DNA of 64,000 nucleotides from positions 310,001-374,000 of the forward strand of contig CAVYQS010000012.1 of the NCBI GenBank assembly GCA_963770765.1, given 5' to 3'. Positions 15,683 to 27,415 of this stretch are shown here, in pieces. This stretch comes from CAVPCY01 sp963770765. Its GTDB lineage: Bacteria; Actinomycetota; Coriobacteriia; Anaerosomatales; PHET01. The translations under genes and the position numbers were made by a program. Positions within the stretch are counted from its first letter, which is position 1; every line of letters starts with the position of its first letter. Under the pieces are notes generated by a model. That model was not told where the DNA came from and ran no database searches. It was given only the letters and a program-made list of their open reading frames with translations.

Positions 15683-16774
15683 ATGACTGATACTCCCGAG
15701 ATGCCGCAATCGGTCGACACCGTCGTGGTCGGAGCCGGACCCGCGGGCGTCATGGCCGCGGTCCACGCCGCCCGTCGTGGCGATGTCCTCCTCATCGATT
15801 CGTCGCCTCTGCCACGAGACAAGAGCTGCGGCGGGATGCTGAACGAGTACACTCAGTCGTTCCTGGCCGAGTTCGGTGAGCTGCCCGATTCGATCTGGCT
15901 GGAACCGCGCTGGGTCAACTTCAGATACCACGACTGGGACAGGCGGATTCTCAAGCCGACCGAGCTGCGCTTCGCCAACGTCGATCGGCGCGGGTTCGAT
16001 GACTGGTTGGTCTCGCTTCTCCCCGACAACGTCACGGTCGTCGGTTCGTGCACCGTACTCGGCTTCGAACAAGACGACCACGGTGTGACGGTTCGCTGCA
16101 GGACCGGTTCCGACACGCACGACGAGGTGCACTGCGAGAACCTCGTGGGCTGCGACGGGCCGCGCTCATCGGTGCGGCGCGCTCTTGGTGTGGGCAGCGT
16201 GTCGACGTACGTGACGCTGCAGGATTTCTGCGAGCTCGAGGGTCCGATAGAACCCTACTTCGACTGCATCTACTTCCGTGACATCGGAGATTCGTTCGGT
16301 TACGCCTACGTGGTCCCCAAGGGAGACGTCGCCATCGTCGGGTCTGTCTTCTACCCCAAGACGAAACGGCCGCATCTCAAGCACGACCAGGTGCTCGAGA
16401 CGCTGCGCAGGTCCCTCCCTCTCGGCGCAAGCATGAAGCGGGAGGCATGGGTGGCACTGTCCGTCCGGCACGCGTCAGACGTGGTTCCGGGCCGTGGACG
16501 TGTCCTTCTGTGCGGCGAGGCGGGGGGCTTCATGTCGCCGACGAGCGGCGAAGGGATCTCCTACGCGCTCAACACGGGCCGACTGGCAGGACTGGCGGTC
16601 GCCGAGAACACGCCGTCCGACTCCCTCCGCGCCTATGCCGCCGCGACGTCACACGTCAGCGGCAACATCCGTCGCAAGCTCAAGTGGCTTCCGTTCATGG
16701 AGTCCAGGACCGGCAAGTACCTCGCGGGTTTCGTCCCCACAGGAATCGTCTCTGCGGTGACCAAGGGCCTCTAG
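15683..16774 (+). CDS. FAD-dependent geranylgeranyl reductase-like oxidoreductase
   Basis: A 363-residue flavoprotein of the geranylgeranyl reductase/PHBH-fold family. The N-terminal dinucleotide-binding motif is VVVGAGPAGVMAA. The conserved CGGML segment follows. FGYAYVVPKGDVAIVGS matches the substrate-proximal Tyr-x-Tyr-x-x-Pro-Lys pattern of the family, and LLCGEAGGFMSPTSGEGISYAL is the second FAD-binding block. Relatives reduce isoprenoid double bonds (menaquinone tails, phytyl or archaeal lipids), but many act on other substrates, so the role here is open. The ATG at 15683 is preferred over the frame start at 15650 because the -10 element lies between. Confidence 0.82.
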   Translation: MTDTPEMPQSVDTVVVGAGPAGVMAAVHAARRGDVLLIDSSPLPRDKSCGGMLNEYTQSFLAEFGELPDSIWLEPRWVNFRYHDWDRRILKPTELRFANVDRRGFDDWLVSLLPDNVTVVGSCTVLGFEQDDHGVTVRCRTGSDTHDEVHCENLVGCDGPRSSVRRALGVGSVSTYVTLQDFCELEGPIEPYFDCIYFRDIGDSFGYAYVVPKGDVAIVGSVFYPKTKRPHLKHDQVLETLRRSLPLGASMKREAWVALSVRHASDVVPGRGRVLLCGEAGGFMSPTSGEGISYALNTGRLAGLAVAENTPSDSLRAYAAATSHVSGNIRRKLKWLPFMESRTGKYLAGFVPTGIVSAVTKGL

Positions 16775-17346
16775 CGCTCGTGCCGCTCCCAGTTGAGGTA
16801 CATCTTGCTGGGCGTCGCCGAGTCCTGACCGCGATACCTGCTGCCGAGTTCCGGGTGCCCATAGGGGCGATCCACCGCCGTGGTCATCTGCGCAAACGAT
16901 ATCTGACCGATCTTCATACCGGGGACGAGCAGAATCGGAAGGTTGGCCACGTTGGACAGTTCCAACGTGAGCGTCCCCTCCCACCCCGGATCGACGTAGC
17001 CGGCCGTCGAGTGGATCAAGAGCCCCAGTCTGCCCAGCGAGCTCTTCCCCTCAAGCCGGCCGACAAGGTCGTCCGGCAGCGCGATGCGCTCCACGGTGGT
17101 CCCCAGAGCGAACTCCCCCGGGTGAAGCACGAAGGGCTCCTCGACACTCGCGGTCGCCCGCTCCATCAAGCCCGGCTGCTCGCGGGCAGGGTCGATGTAA
17201 GGATAGCGAGAGTTCCTGAACACCTGGAAGTCACCACCCAGGTGGAGGTCGATGCTCGAGGGCTGTATGTCGTCGGGATCCAGCGGTGCGATCGAGATAC
17301 GCCCTTTGGCGATCTCCAGTTTGATCGTCCGGTCTGAGAGAACCAC
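16771..17346 (-). CDS. dcd: dCTP deaminase (possibly bifunctional DCD/DUT)
   Basis: A 191-residue trimeric nucleotide deaminase that converts dCTP to dUTP for thymidylate synthesis. Conserved blocks are PSSIDLHLGGDF, EGKSSLGRLGLLIHSTAGYVDPGWEGTLTLELSN with the catalytic Glu, and PGMKIGQISF. The HSTAG-x-DPG segment resembles the bifunctional mycobacterial enzyme that also hydrolyses dUTP; this cannot be decided by eye. Start is GTG at 17346, with GGAGGAGG 5 bases upstream. It follows nrdJ on the same strand, separated by 90 bp containing a 10-bp-stem hairpin. Confidence 0.94.
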   Translation of the reverse strand: MVLSDRTIKLEIAKGRISIAPLDPDDIQPSSIDLHLGGDFQVFRNSRYPYIDPAREQPGLMERATASVEEPFVLHPGEFALGTTVERIALPDDLVGRLEGKSSLGRLGLLIHSTAGYVDPGWEGTLTLELSNVANLPILLVPGMKIGQISFAQMTTAVDRPYGHPELGSRYRGQDSATPSKMYLNWERHER

Positions 17347-17364
17347 GACAGCCTCCTCCATCGA

Positions 17365-17395
17365 CAGACCCGGCTCGCGTGTGCGGCCGGGTCTG
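17365..17395 (-). terminator. Hairpin between nrdJ and dcd
   Basis: A perfect 10-bp inverted repeat (CAGACCCGGC at 17365-17374 with GCCGGGTCTG at 17386-17395) lies between the nrdJ stop and the dcd ribosome binding site. There is no U-run, so it may attenuate or protect mRNA rather than fully terminate. Confidence 0.4.
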
Positions 17396-17436
17396 CTCGG
17401 TGATCATGCGTTGGTCGGAACTCGGCTGATCACGCG

Positions 17437-19722
17437 CTACGCGCACTTGCTGTATCCGCAGCTGCGGCACACCGCGCAACCGCTCTCGTGCTCGAGCGAC
17501 CCGCCGCACTCCGGACAGGCGCCGGAGAGGTTGTCGAGGACGTCCACATGCTTGGAGACGCCGCTGACCGCCACACCGGTCTCGATGTACTGGAGCTGGT
17601 GCTCCATCACGATGCCGACCGCGTCGGCACAAGACAGCACCTTCCCGCCCTCTGCCCAGCACGGAGACGGGCACCTTATGCCGCGGAGGTGCTTGATGAT
17701 CGCGTCGGGGTCGACGCCGGCTCTCAGAGACACGGAGATCAGCCTCGACAGCGCCTCGGACTGCGATGCAGCGCACCCGCCCGACTTCCCCATCTGGGTG
17801 AAGACCTCGCAGATGCCCTCGTCGTCCCAGTTCACGGTGACGTACAGGTTGCCGCAGCCTGTCTGGATCTTCTCGGTGCGACCAACGGTGATCGAGGGAC
17901 GCGGACGAGGCTCGATCTCACCGGCTCGTGCGGCGACCACCTCGGCAGTGCCCGCCGCCTTGGCGGTCTTGCCGGTCGTCAGCACCTGCCCTTCCTTGCT
18001 GCCGTCGCGGTAGATCGTCACGCCTTTGACGCCGAGCTCATCGGCGAGATCGTAGACGTGGCGAACATCCTCCGGGCTGGCATCGCTGCCGAAGTTGACC
18101 GTTTTGGACACGGCGTTGTCGCAGTACTTCTGGAACGCCGCCTGCATCTTGATGTGCCATTCCGGTGCGATGTCGTGTGCCGTCACAAAGGCCATCTGGA
18201 CATCGGCCGGCACCTCGTCGATCCCGTGGACCGACCCGTGGTCCGCGATGAGGGCCATGAGTTCACGACTGTAGAAACCGCGCTTGACGGCGATCTCCTC
18301 GAACAACGGGTTGACCTCGACAAGACGGTCGTTGTCCATGACGGTGCGAACGTAGCTGACAGCGAAGAGGGGCTCCACGCCAGATGAGCAGTTGGCGATG
18401 ATCGACAACGTGCCGGTGGGAGCGATCGTGGTCACCGTCGCATTCCGAATAGGGCCGCTTCCGTTCGTGTCATAGACCGAGCCCTCGAAATTCGGGAACG
18501 CACCACGTTGTTTGGCGAGGGCCCGCGATGCCGACTTCGCCTCGGCATCGATGAATCCCATGACCTTCTCGCCCAGGGCGACAGCTTCTTCCGAGTCGTA
18601 ACCCAGCCCCATCTTGATCAGCATGTCCGCCCAGCCCATGACGCCCAGCCCCACCTTGCGATTGCCACGTGCAAGGTCGCCGATCTGAGGAAGCGGATAG
18701 TCGTTGACCTCGATCACATCATCAAGGAAACGGACGCCGCGGTGAACGACGTCGGCCAACCGGTCCCATGCGACCTCAGGTCCCGCCTCGGTCATCATCA
18801 CCATCTTGGACAGGTTGATGGAACCGAGGTTGCAGGCCTCGTAGGGCAGTAGGGGCTGCTCACCACAGGGATTGGTCGACTCGATCTCGCCGAGATGAGG
18901 CGTTGGGTTATCGCGGTTGATGCGGTCGATGAAGATGATTCCGGGGTCACCGGTGGCCCACGCCATCTCGATGATGAGATCGTAGACCTCGCGAGCATCG
19001 AGCTGACCGGCGGGCTCCTTCGAACGCGGGTTGTAGAGGTCGTACATCGTGCCGGCCCTGACCGCCTGCATGAACTGCTCGGTCAGTGCCACCGAGATGT
19101 TGAAGTTCGCAAAGTCCCCGTCGGCCTTGCATCGGATGAAGCTGAGGATGTCCGGATGGTCGATGCGCAGGACCCCCATGTTGGCCCCGCGCCGCGTCCC
19201 GCCCTGCTTGACAGCCTCAGTCGCCTGGTTGAAGACGCGCATGAAGGATACGGGGCCGGAGGACACGCCCTGAGTCGATCGCACCTGATCACCGGCGGGC
19301 CGCAGGCGGGAGAAGGAGAACCCTGTTCCACCGCCCGACTTGTGGATCAGCGCGGTGTCACGCACCGCGCCGAAGATGGACTCCATCGAGTCGTCGACGG
19401 GGAGCACGAAGCACGCTGAGAGCTGCTGGAGCTCGCGGCCGGCGTTCATGAGTGTCGGGGAGTTGGGGAGGAACTCGAGCGACGTCATCAGGTCATAGAA
19501 GTCCCGTGCGACCTCCGCGACCTGTGACTCATCGGCACCCCACACGCGCTCGGCGGCCGCGATGTTCTCAGCGACGCGAACGAACATGTCGGACGGGTTC
19601 TCGCACGCGTTGCCTGAATCGTCCTTCGAGAGGTAGCGTTTCTGGAGCACCTTGAGTGAGTTCGGACTCAAGATCTCGTCGATGGCGCGTGAATACCCCG
19701 TCTTACCTGCAGTGTCAGTCAT
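17437..19722 (-). CDS. nrdJ: Adenosylcobalamin-dependent (class II) ribonucleoside-diphosphate reductase NrdJ
   Basis: A 761-residue class II reductase making deoxyribonucleotides with B12 and no oxygen requirement. The ten-stranded barrel core shows SACFVLPVDDSM, the SGGGTGFSFSRLRP nucleotide-binding block, RRGANMGVL, and NPCGEQPLLPYEACNLGSINL carrying the radical-site Cys and catalytic residues. A TSCPD domain follows (GCGNLYVTVNWD to GIRCPSPCW). A C-terminal zinc-ribbon-like tail, CPECGG with CRSCGYSKCA, supplies the redox-active Cys pair. The ATG at 19722 follows GGGAGAGGGG; the longer open frame crosses the promoter and NrdR boxes and is rejected. It pairs functionally with dcd downstream. 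Confidence 0.96.
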   Translation of the reverse strand: MTDTAGKTGYSRAIDEILSPNSLKVLQKRYLSKDDSGNACENPSDMFVRVAENIAAAERVWGADESQVAEVARDFYDLMTSLEFLPNSPTLMNAGRELQQLSACFVLPVDDSMESIFGAVRDTALIHKSGGGTGFSFSRLRPAGDQVRSTQGVSSGPVSFMRVFNQATEAVKQGGTRRGANMGVLRIDHPDILSFIRCKADGDFANFNISVALTEQFMQAVRAGTMYDLYNPRSKEPAGQLDAREVYDLIIEMAWATGDPGIIFIDRINRDNPTPHLGEIESTNPCGEQPLLPYEACNLGSINLSKMVMMTEAGPEVAWDRLADVVHRGVRFLDDVIEVNDYPLPQIGDLARGNRKVGLGVMGWADMLIKMGLGYDSEEAVALGEKVMGFIDAEAKSASRALAKQRGAFPNFEGSVYDTNGSGPIRNATVTTIAPTGTLSIIANCSSGVEPLFAVSYVRTVMDNDRLVEVNPLFEEIAVKRGFYSRELMALIADHGSVHGIDEVPADVQMAFVTAHDIAPEWHIKMQAAFQKYCDNAVSKTVNFGSDASPEDVRHVYDLADELGVKGVTIYRDGSKEGQVLTTGKTAKAAGTAEVVAARAGEIEPRPRPSITVGRTEKIQTGCGNLYVTVNWDDEGICEVFTQMGKSGGCAASQSEALSRLISVSLRAGVDPDAIIKHLRGIRCPSPCWAEGGKVLSCADAVGIVMEHQLQYIETGVAVSGVSKHVDVLDNLSGACPECGGSLEHESGCAVCRSCGYSKCA

Positions 19723-19781
19723 TCGGGCCCCTCTCCCTTGAATCAGCCGTTGAGCCCACCCACAACGGCGGAGTCCCTCGA

Positions 19782-19797
19782 GCACAATATATAGCGG
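19782..19797 (-). promoter_or_regulatory. NrdR box 1 (promoter-distal half of pair)
   Basis: Matches the NrdR consensus core CwATATATwG (here CAATATATAG) and lies just downstream of the predicted -10. Its centre is 31 bp from that of the second box, the characteristic spacing that lets the NrdR tetramer bind both. Confidence 0.72.
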
Positions 19798-19804
19798 CTG
19801 TGCC

Positions 19805-19833
19805 ATCGTAGATGCGCACATATTGTGCGTCAA
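19805..19833 (-). promoter_or_regulatory. Promoter of nrdJ
   Basis: TTGACG-N17-TACGAT on the minus strand, about 83 bp before the nrdJ ATG. The second NrdR box fills the spacer, so repressor binding should exclude RNA polymerase. Confidence 0.75.
19813..19828 (-). promoter_or_regulatory. NrdR box 2 (between -35 and -10)
   Basis: A partly degenerate NrdR box (core CAATATGTG on the minus strand) located inside the promoter spacer. Together with box 1 it forms the tandem arrangement known for NrdR-regulated ribonucleotide reductase operons. Confidence 0.62.
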
Positions 19834-19916
19834 TCGAGTTGTGACGAGCGGCGCGATGGTCTGCTGTGCGGCCAAGACCGCGCGCAGGGCGACGGGTTGA
19901 TGCCGCCCAGAGACGC

Positions 19917-19950
19917 GAAAAGGCCGCCGAGATACCTCCCGGCGGCCTTC
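19917..19950 (-). terminator. Rho-independent terminator of the NifU-domain gene
   Basis: Long GC-rich stem AAGGCCGCC...GGCGGCCTT on the minus strand, ending in TTTT, 20 bp after the stop codon of the NifU-domain gene. Confidence 0.85.
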
Positions 19951-19970
19951 TATTTCGTATCGATCAGACG

Positions 19971-20198
19971 CTAGACGGGTTCGACCCGCACTACCTCAGG
20001 AATCTGCTCCTTGAGAACCCTCTCGACGCCGTTCGCGAGCGTGAGCTGGGACATGGGACACCCTCGGCAGGCACCCTGCAACGCGACCTTGACGACGCCG
20101 TCGTCGCCGACCTCGACGAGCTCGACATCGCCGCCATCGGCCTGCAGTGCGGGCCGGATGAGGTCGAGGGCCTCCTGTACGCGCTCCTTGGTAACCAT
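19971..20198 (-). CDS. NifU C-terminal-domain iron-sulphur scaffold protein
   Basis: A 75-residue protein consisting only of the NifU/Nfu C-terminal domain, an iron-sulphur cluster scaffold or carrier. The conserved LRPALQADGGDVELVEV and the cluster-binding CRGCPMSQ motif (C-x2-C) are present. GAGGAGGAACC immediately precedes the ATG at 20198. It is a single-gene unit with its own terminator, lying between the rRNA operon and nrdJ. Confidence 0.93.
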   Translation of the reverse strand: MVTKERVQEALDLIRPALQADGGDVELVEVGDDGVVKVALQGACRGCPMSQLTLANGVERVLKEQIPEVVRVEPV

Positions 20199-20382
20199 GG
20201 TTCCTCCTCGGAAGACGGCAGTCCGGGGCGACCGCCGCCGAACTTGGTTCACCATTATCAGCGAAGACCGTACCACAATCCTTACCTCTATGGTAGAGAT
20301 TGGAGAGGAGTTCCCCTACAGCGCAAGATGACCCGGATCGCGGCCGCACGAAGCTCCGAAACCACAAGAGCCGTCGGATGCA

Positions 20383-20500
20383 CTTAGCGGCGTCCTACTC
20401 TCCCAGGCCTTTACAGCCCAGTACCATCGGCGCTGGAGGGCTTAACTACCGAGTTCGGAATGGGATCGGGTGTACCCCCTCCGCCATAACCACTAAGTGC
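20383..20500 (-). rRNA. rrf: 5S ribosomal RNA
   Basis: Last gene of the rRNA operon on the minus strand. The sequence carries the 5S hallmarks CCGAACTCGGTAGTTAAG and the terminal helix formed by CTTAGTGG and CGCTAAG. Complementarity extends outward for about 20 bp on each side (20368-20388 with 20493-20513), giving a long processing stem. Ends are approximate by a few bases. Confidence 0.93.
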
Positions 20501-20612
20501 ATCCGACGGCTCTAAGGCGTCGGAGCTCAATATGCTCCATGTCAAAGGCGCACGGCATATGACACGCCGGCTACCCTGAATGCTGCATAGCGCTTGAAAG
20601 TCACACGAATGA

Positions 20613-23611
<2,999 letters not shown>

Positions 23612-23822
23612 CTGTATCATTCGTGATCATATCTTGCGCTATGCAGCTTTCAAGGTGCCGGCGCGCCCCATGAGGGCGCGCGGAAGGGCCTGAGCCCTGA
23701 AGACCGGATACTGTGTGCGGCGATATGCCGCGTGCCAGAGAATGATCAAGATCTAGGGTCTCAGGAGCGAAAGCTCGACCGAGACTTGAGTGCGAATCCG
23801 TGGATCCGACTCAGATGCTCCC

Positions 23823-25337
<1,515 letters not shown>

Positions 25338-25601
25338 AAGTTCACGAGCCGAAGCTCGTGTTTCACGAAGTTGATCCGGTTAATCCGGATTGGCCCACCT
25401 TCATCGCTAAGGATGCGCGATGCGGTTTGGACCGTGGAAGTCAATTCGGTTTGGTCTTTTGATCGACCCTCTCGATTGACGGGTTCATTTCTGGCTTGTC
25501 ACAGTATCCGGTTTTCAAGGTTCAAGCTGCGGCGGATTGACCCTCTACCCTGCGGTTTCACCCGCCGCACGCCGCTGATTCGTTCTCGGCGGCGAGGAGA
25601 T
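25338..25601 (-). other. rRNA operon leader
   Basis: Transcribed leader between the rRNA promoter and 16S. It holds the upstream arm of the 16S processing stem (25500-25512, complementary to 23703-23715 in the 16S-23S spacer) and a TTCG-looped hairpin (CACGAGC/GCTCGTG) near 25344-25361 just before 16S. No protein gene. Confidence 0.7.
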
Positions 25602-25630
25602 ACATTACGCATTCCTCTAAGCCGTGTCAA
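25602..25630 (-). promoter_or_regulatory. rRNA operon promoter
   Basis: TTGACA-N17-TAATGT on the minus strand, a near-consensus vegetative promoter about 265 bp upstream of the 16S 5' end. Confidence 0.85.
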
Positions 25631-25693
25631 CAGGTTTCCCGAACAATCTCGCAATGCCTTGCGAGTCGCTCACTGACCTGCATCCGAGAGAAG

Positions 25694-25725
25694 AAAAGCC
25701 CCCCGGCGAATCACTGTCGGGAGGC
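25694..25725 (-). terminator. Intrinsic terminator upstream of the rRNA promoter
   Basis: An 8-bp stem (one G-U pair) followed by CTTTTC on the minus strand. It would stop transcription from tyrS and from the small-transcript promoter before the rRNA promoter. Confidence 0.75.
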
Positions 25726-25844
25726 ATCGAGCGGACGAGACTATCGGCCACGTGATCGTGGTCATCGTCGTCTATGTGGCGCCTCCCGGCGGCAGTTGGT
25801 TTTCAATCGCTCCCTGGTCTCCTTCGAGATTGTCCGAGGCGCGA
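25694..25844 (-). ncRNA. Candidate structured RNA/attenuator between tyrS and the rRNA operon
   Basis: A predicted transcript of about 150 nt starts after the promoter at 25851-25879 and ends in an intrinsic terminator (GCCTCCCG at 25718-25725 with CGGGGGGC at 25698-25705, then TTTTC). Upstream, CGGGAGGC at 25781-25788 is perfectly complementary to the first terminator arm and could form an alternative antiterminator helix enclosing a CCACG/CGTGG hairpin (25748-25761). No open frame here looks coding. It may be a free-standing small RNA or a regulated leader reading into the rRNA operon. Confidence 0.4.
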
Positions 25845-25850
25845 AGGCGT

Positions 25851-25879
25851 ACTTTACACGTACCACCCGCCCTGCGCAA
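25851..25879 (-). promoter_or_regulatory. Promoter in the tyrS-rRNA interval
   Basis: TTGCGC-N17-TAAAGT on the minus strand. A second -10-like TATACT lies further upstream near 25908-25913 without a clear -35. Confidence 0.5.
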
Positions 25880-25995
25880 TAGAATCCACGAAGCAGTTCG
25901 GGAATTTAGTATACCCAGCGCAAGGATCGCCGACACATGCCGGCGCCGGACGCCGAAGGCTTCATCCAGCCCGTTCGCACGGCGTGGGAGGTCCT

Positions 25996-27204
25996 CTAGC
26001 CTCGTGACACGGGTCGGGCGTACTTGCGCTTCCCCACCTGCAACAGGCGCCCGAGCACGTACGCGCGCGCAACTGTATAAGTGCGCGGCTCGACCGGGTC
26101 TCCGTCGACGCGTACGCCGCCCCCGTCGATGAGCCTGCGGCCCTCGGAGGACGAAGGTGCAAGCCCGAGTTGATGGAGCAGTCCCGGCAGGTAGACCTCC
26201 TCCTCGAGAAGCACCTCGAACTCAGGGACGACATCGGGGACGCCGTGGTCTTTGAAGATGTGGTCGAACGCCGCTTCAGCCGATCGGGCCGATTCGTCGT
26301 CGTGGTAGAGCGTCACGATCTCCCTGGCCAGCCGGCGCTTCGTGGCATTCGGGTGAAGCTCCCCCGCCGCAAGCCCCGCCGCGATCGTGTCCACCTCATC
26401 GACGTCCAGCGCCGTACACAGCCGGAAGTACTTCTCCGTGAGGCTGTCGGGTACCGACATGACCTTTCCGAACATCTCGTCCGCAGGATCGGTCAGCCCG
26501 ATGTAGTTGCCGTAGCTCTTGCTCATCTTCTGAACACCGTCGGTGCCCTCGAGAAGCGGCAAGGTGAGTGCGCACTGCGGCTCCATGCCCGACTTCTCCA
26601 TGAGTTCCCGGCCCGCCAGCAGATTGAACAGCTGGTCGGTGCCGCCCAGCTCGATGTCGGCTTTGATCGCGACCGAGTCGTACGCCTGCATCACCGGATA
26701 GAGGAACTCATGCAAGGAGATCGGCTTGTTCTCCGAATAGCGCTTCGAGAAGTCGTCGCGCTCGAGGATCCGTGCGACGGTGAACTTGCTCGTGAGCTGG
26801 AGTATCTTCTCGAAATCGATGAGGCTGAGCCACTCTGAGTTCCGGCGCAGCTCGGTCCGGTCGGGATCCAGGATCTTGAACGCCTGCTCGATGTAGGTCT
26901 CGGCGTTCGCGTCGATCTGCTCCAGATCGAGCGGCGGCCGGGTCGAGTTCCGTCCGGAAGGATCGCCGATGAGCGCCGTGAAGTCGCCGATGATGAGAAC
27001 GACGGTGTGTCCGAGATCCTGGAACTGGCGCAGCTTGCGCAAGGGCACCGCATGTCCGAGGTGAAGATCGGGAGCGGTGGGGTCGACGCCGAGCTTGGCG
27101 CGCAGGGGGAGACCACGCTCGAGCTTCTTGCGCAAGTCAGGCGTTGGAACCACGGCGGCGGCGCCACTTGAGATGACGTGAAGCTGCTCATCGACGGGAA
27201 GCAC
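25996..27204 (-). CDS. tyrS: Tyrosyl-tRNA synthetase
   Basis: A 402-residue class I synthetase that charges tRNA-Tyr. The HIGH motif is HLGHAVPLRKL, followed by VLIIGDFTALIGDPSGR, and the KMSKS loop is QKMSKSYGNYIG, which marks the bacterial TyrRS group with a canonical KMSKS loop. A C-terminal S4-like RNA-binding domain ends the protein (LIDGGGVRVDGDPVEPR). Start is GTG at 27204 with AGGAGG 9 bases upstream. I saw no T-box in its upstream interval. Divergent from the first PBP gene. Confidence 0.96.
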   Translation of the reverse strand: MLPVDEQLHVISSGAAAVVPTPDLRKKLERGLPLRAKLGVDPTAPDLHLGHAVPLRKLRQFQDLGHTVVLIIGDFTALIGDPSGRNSTRPPLDLEQIDANAETYIEQAFKILDPDRTELRRNSEWLSLIDFEKILQLTSKFTVARILERDDFSKRYSENKPISLHEFLYPVMQAYDSVAIKADIELGGTDQLFNLLAGRELMEKSGMEPQCALTLPLLEGTDGVQKMSKSYGNYIGLTDPADEMFGKVMSVPDSLTEKYFRLCTALDVDEVDTIAAGLAAGELHPNATKRRLAREIVTLYHDDESARSAEAAFDHIFKDHGVPDVVPEFEVLLEEEVYLPGLLHQLGLAPSSSEGRRLIDGGGVRVDGDPVEPRTYTVARAYVLGRLLQVGKRKYARPVSRG

Positions 27205-27415
27205 GATAGCGTCCTCCTAGGGCGCGCAGGAACGCCGGTAACGGGGCGGCTACGAGCCCCTCGTCCGACGATGGTGGCGTGTGGTTTGCGTGTCATACTC
27301 TATCAGACAGCCCGTCTGCGCCGGCGGTCCACAGTCCGTCTCACGACCCTCCTTTCCCGCACGCCGCGACAGTGACCGCGGCCCCCAGACCCGATGTCCG
27401 TGAGGATTCCGCTCC

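Noticed and set aside
25752..26132. Plus-strand open frame of 126 codons after tyrS
   Set aside because: Overlaps the tyrS 3' end and the promoter/attenuator interval; composition is Arg/Pro-rich as in other non-coding frames here.
27205..27415. T-box for tyrS
   Set aside because: No AGGGTGGTACCGC motif or terminator in the divergent interval.
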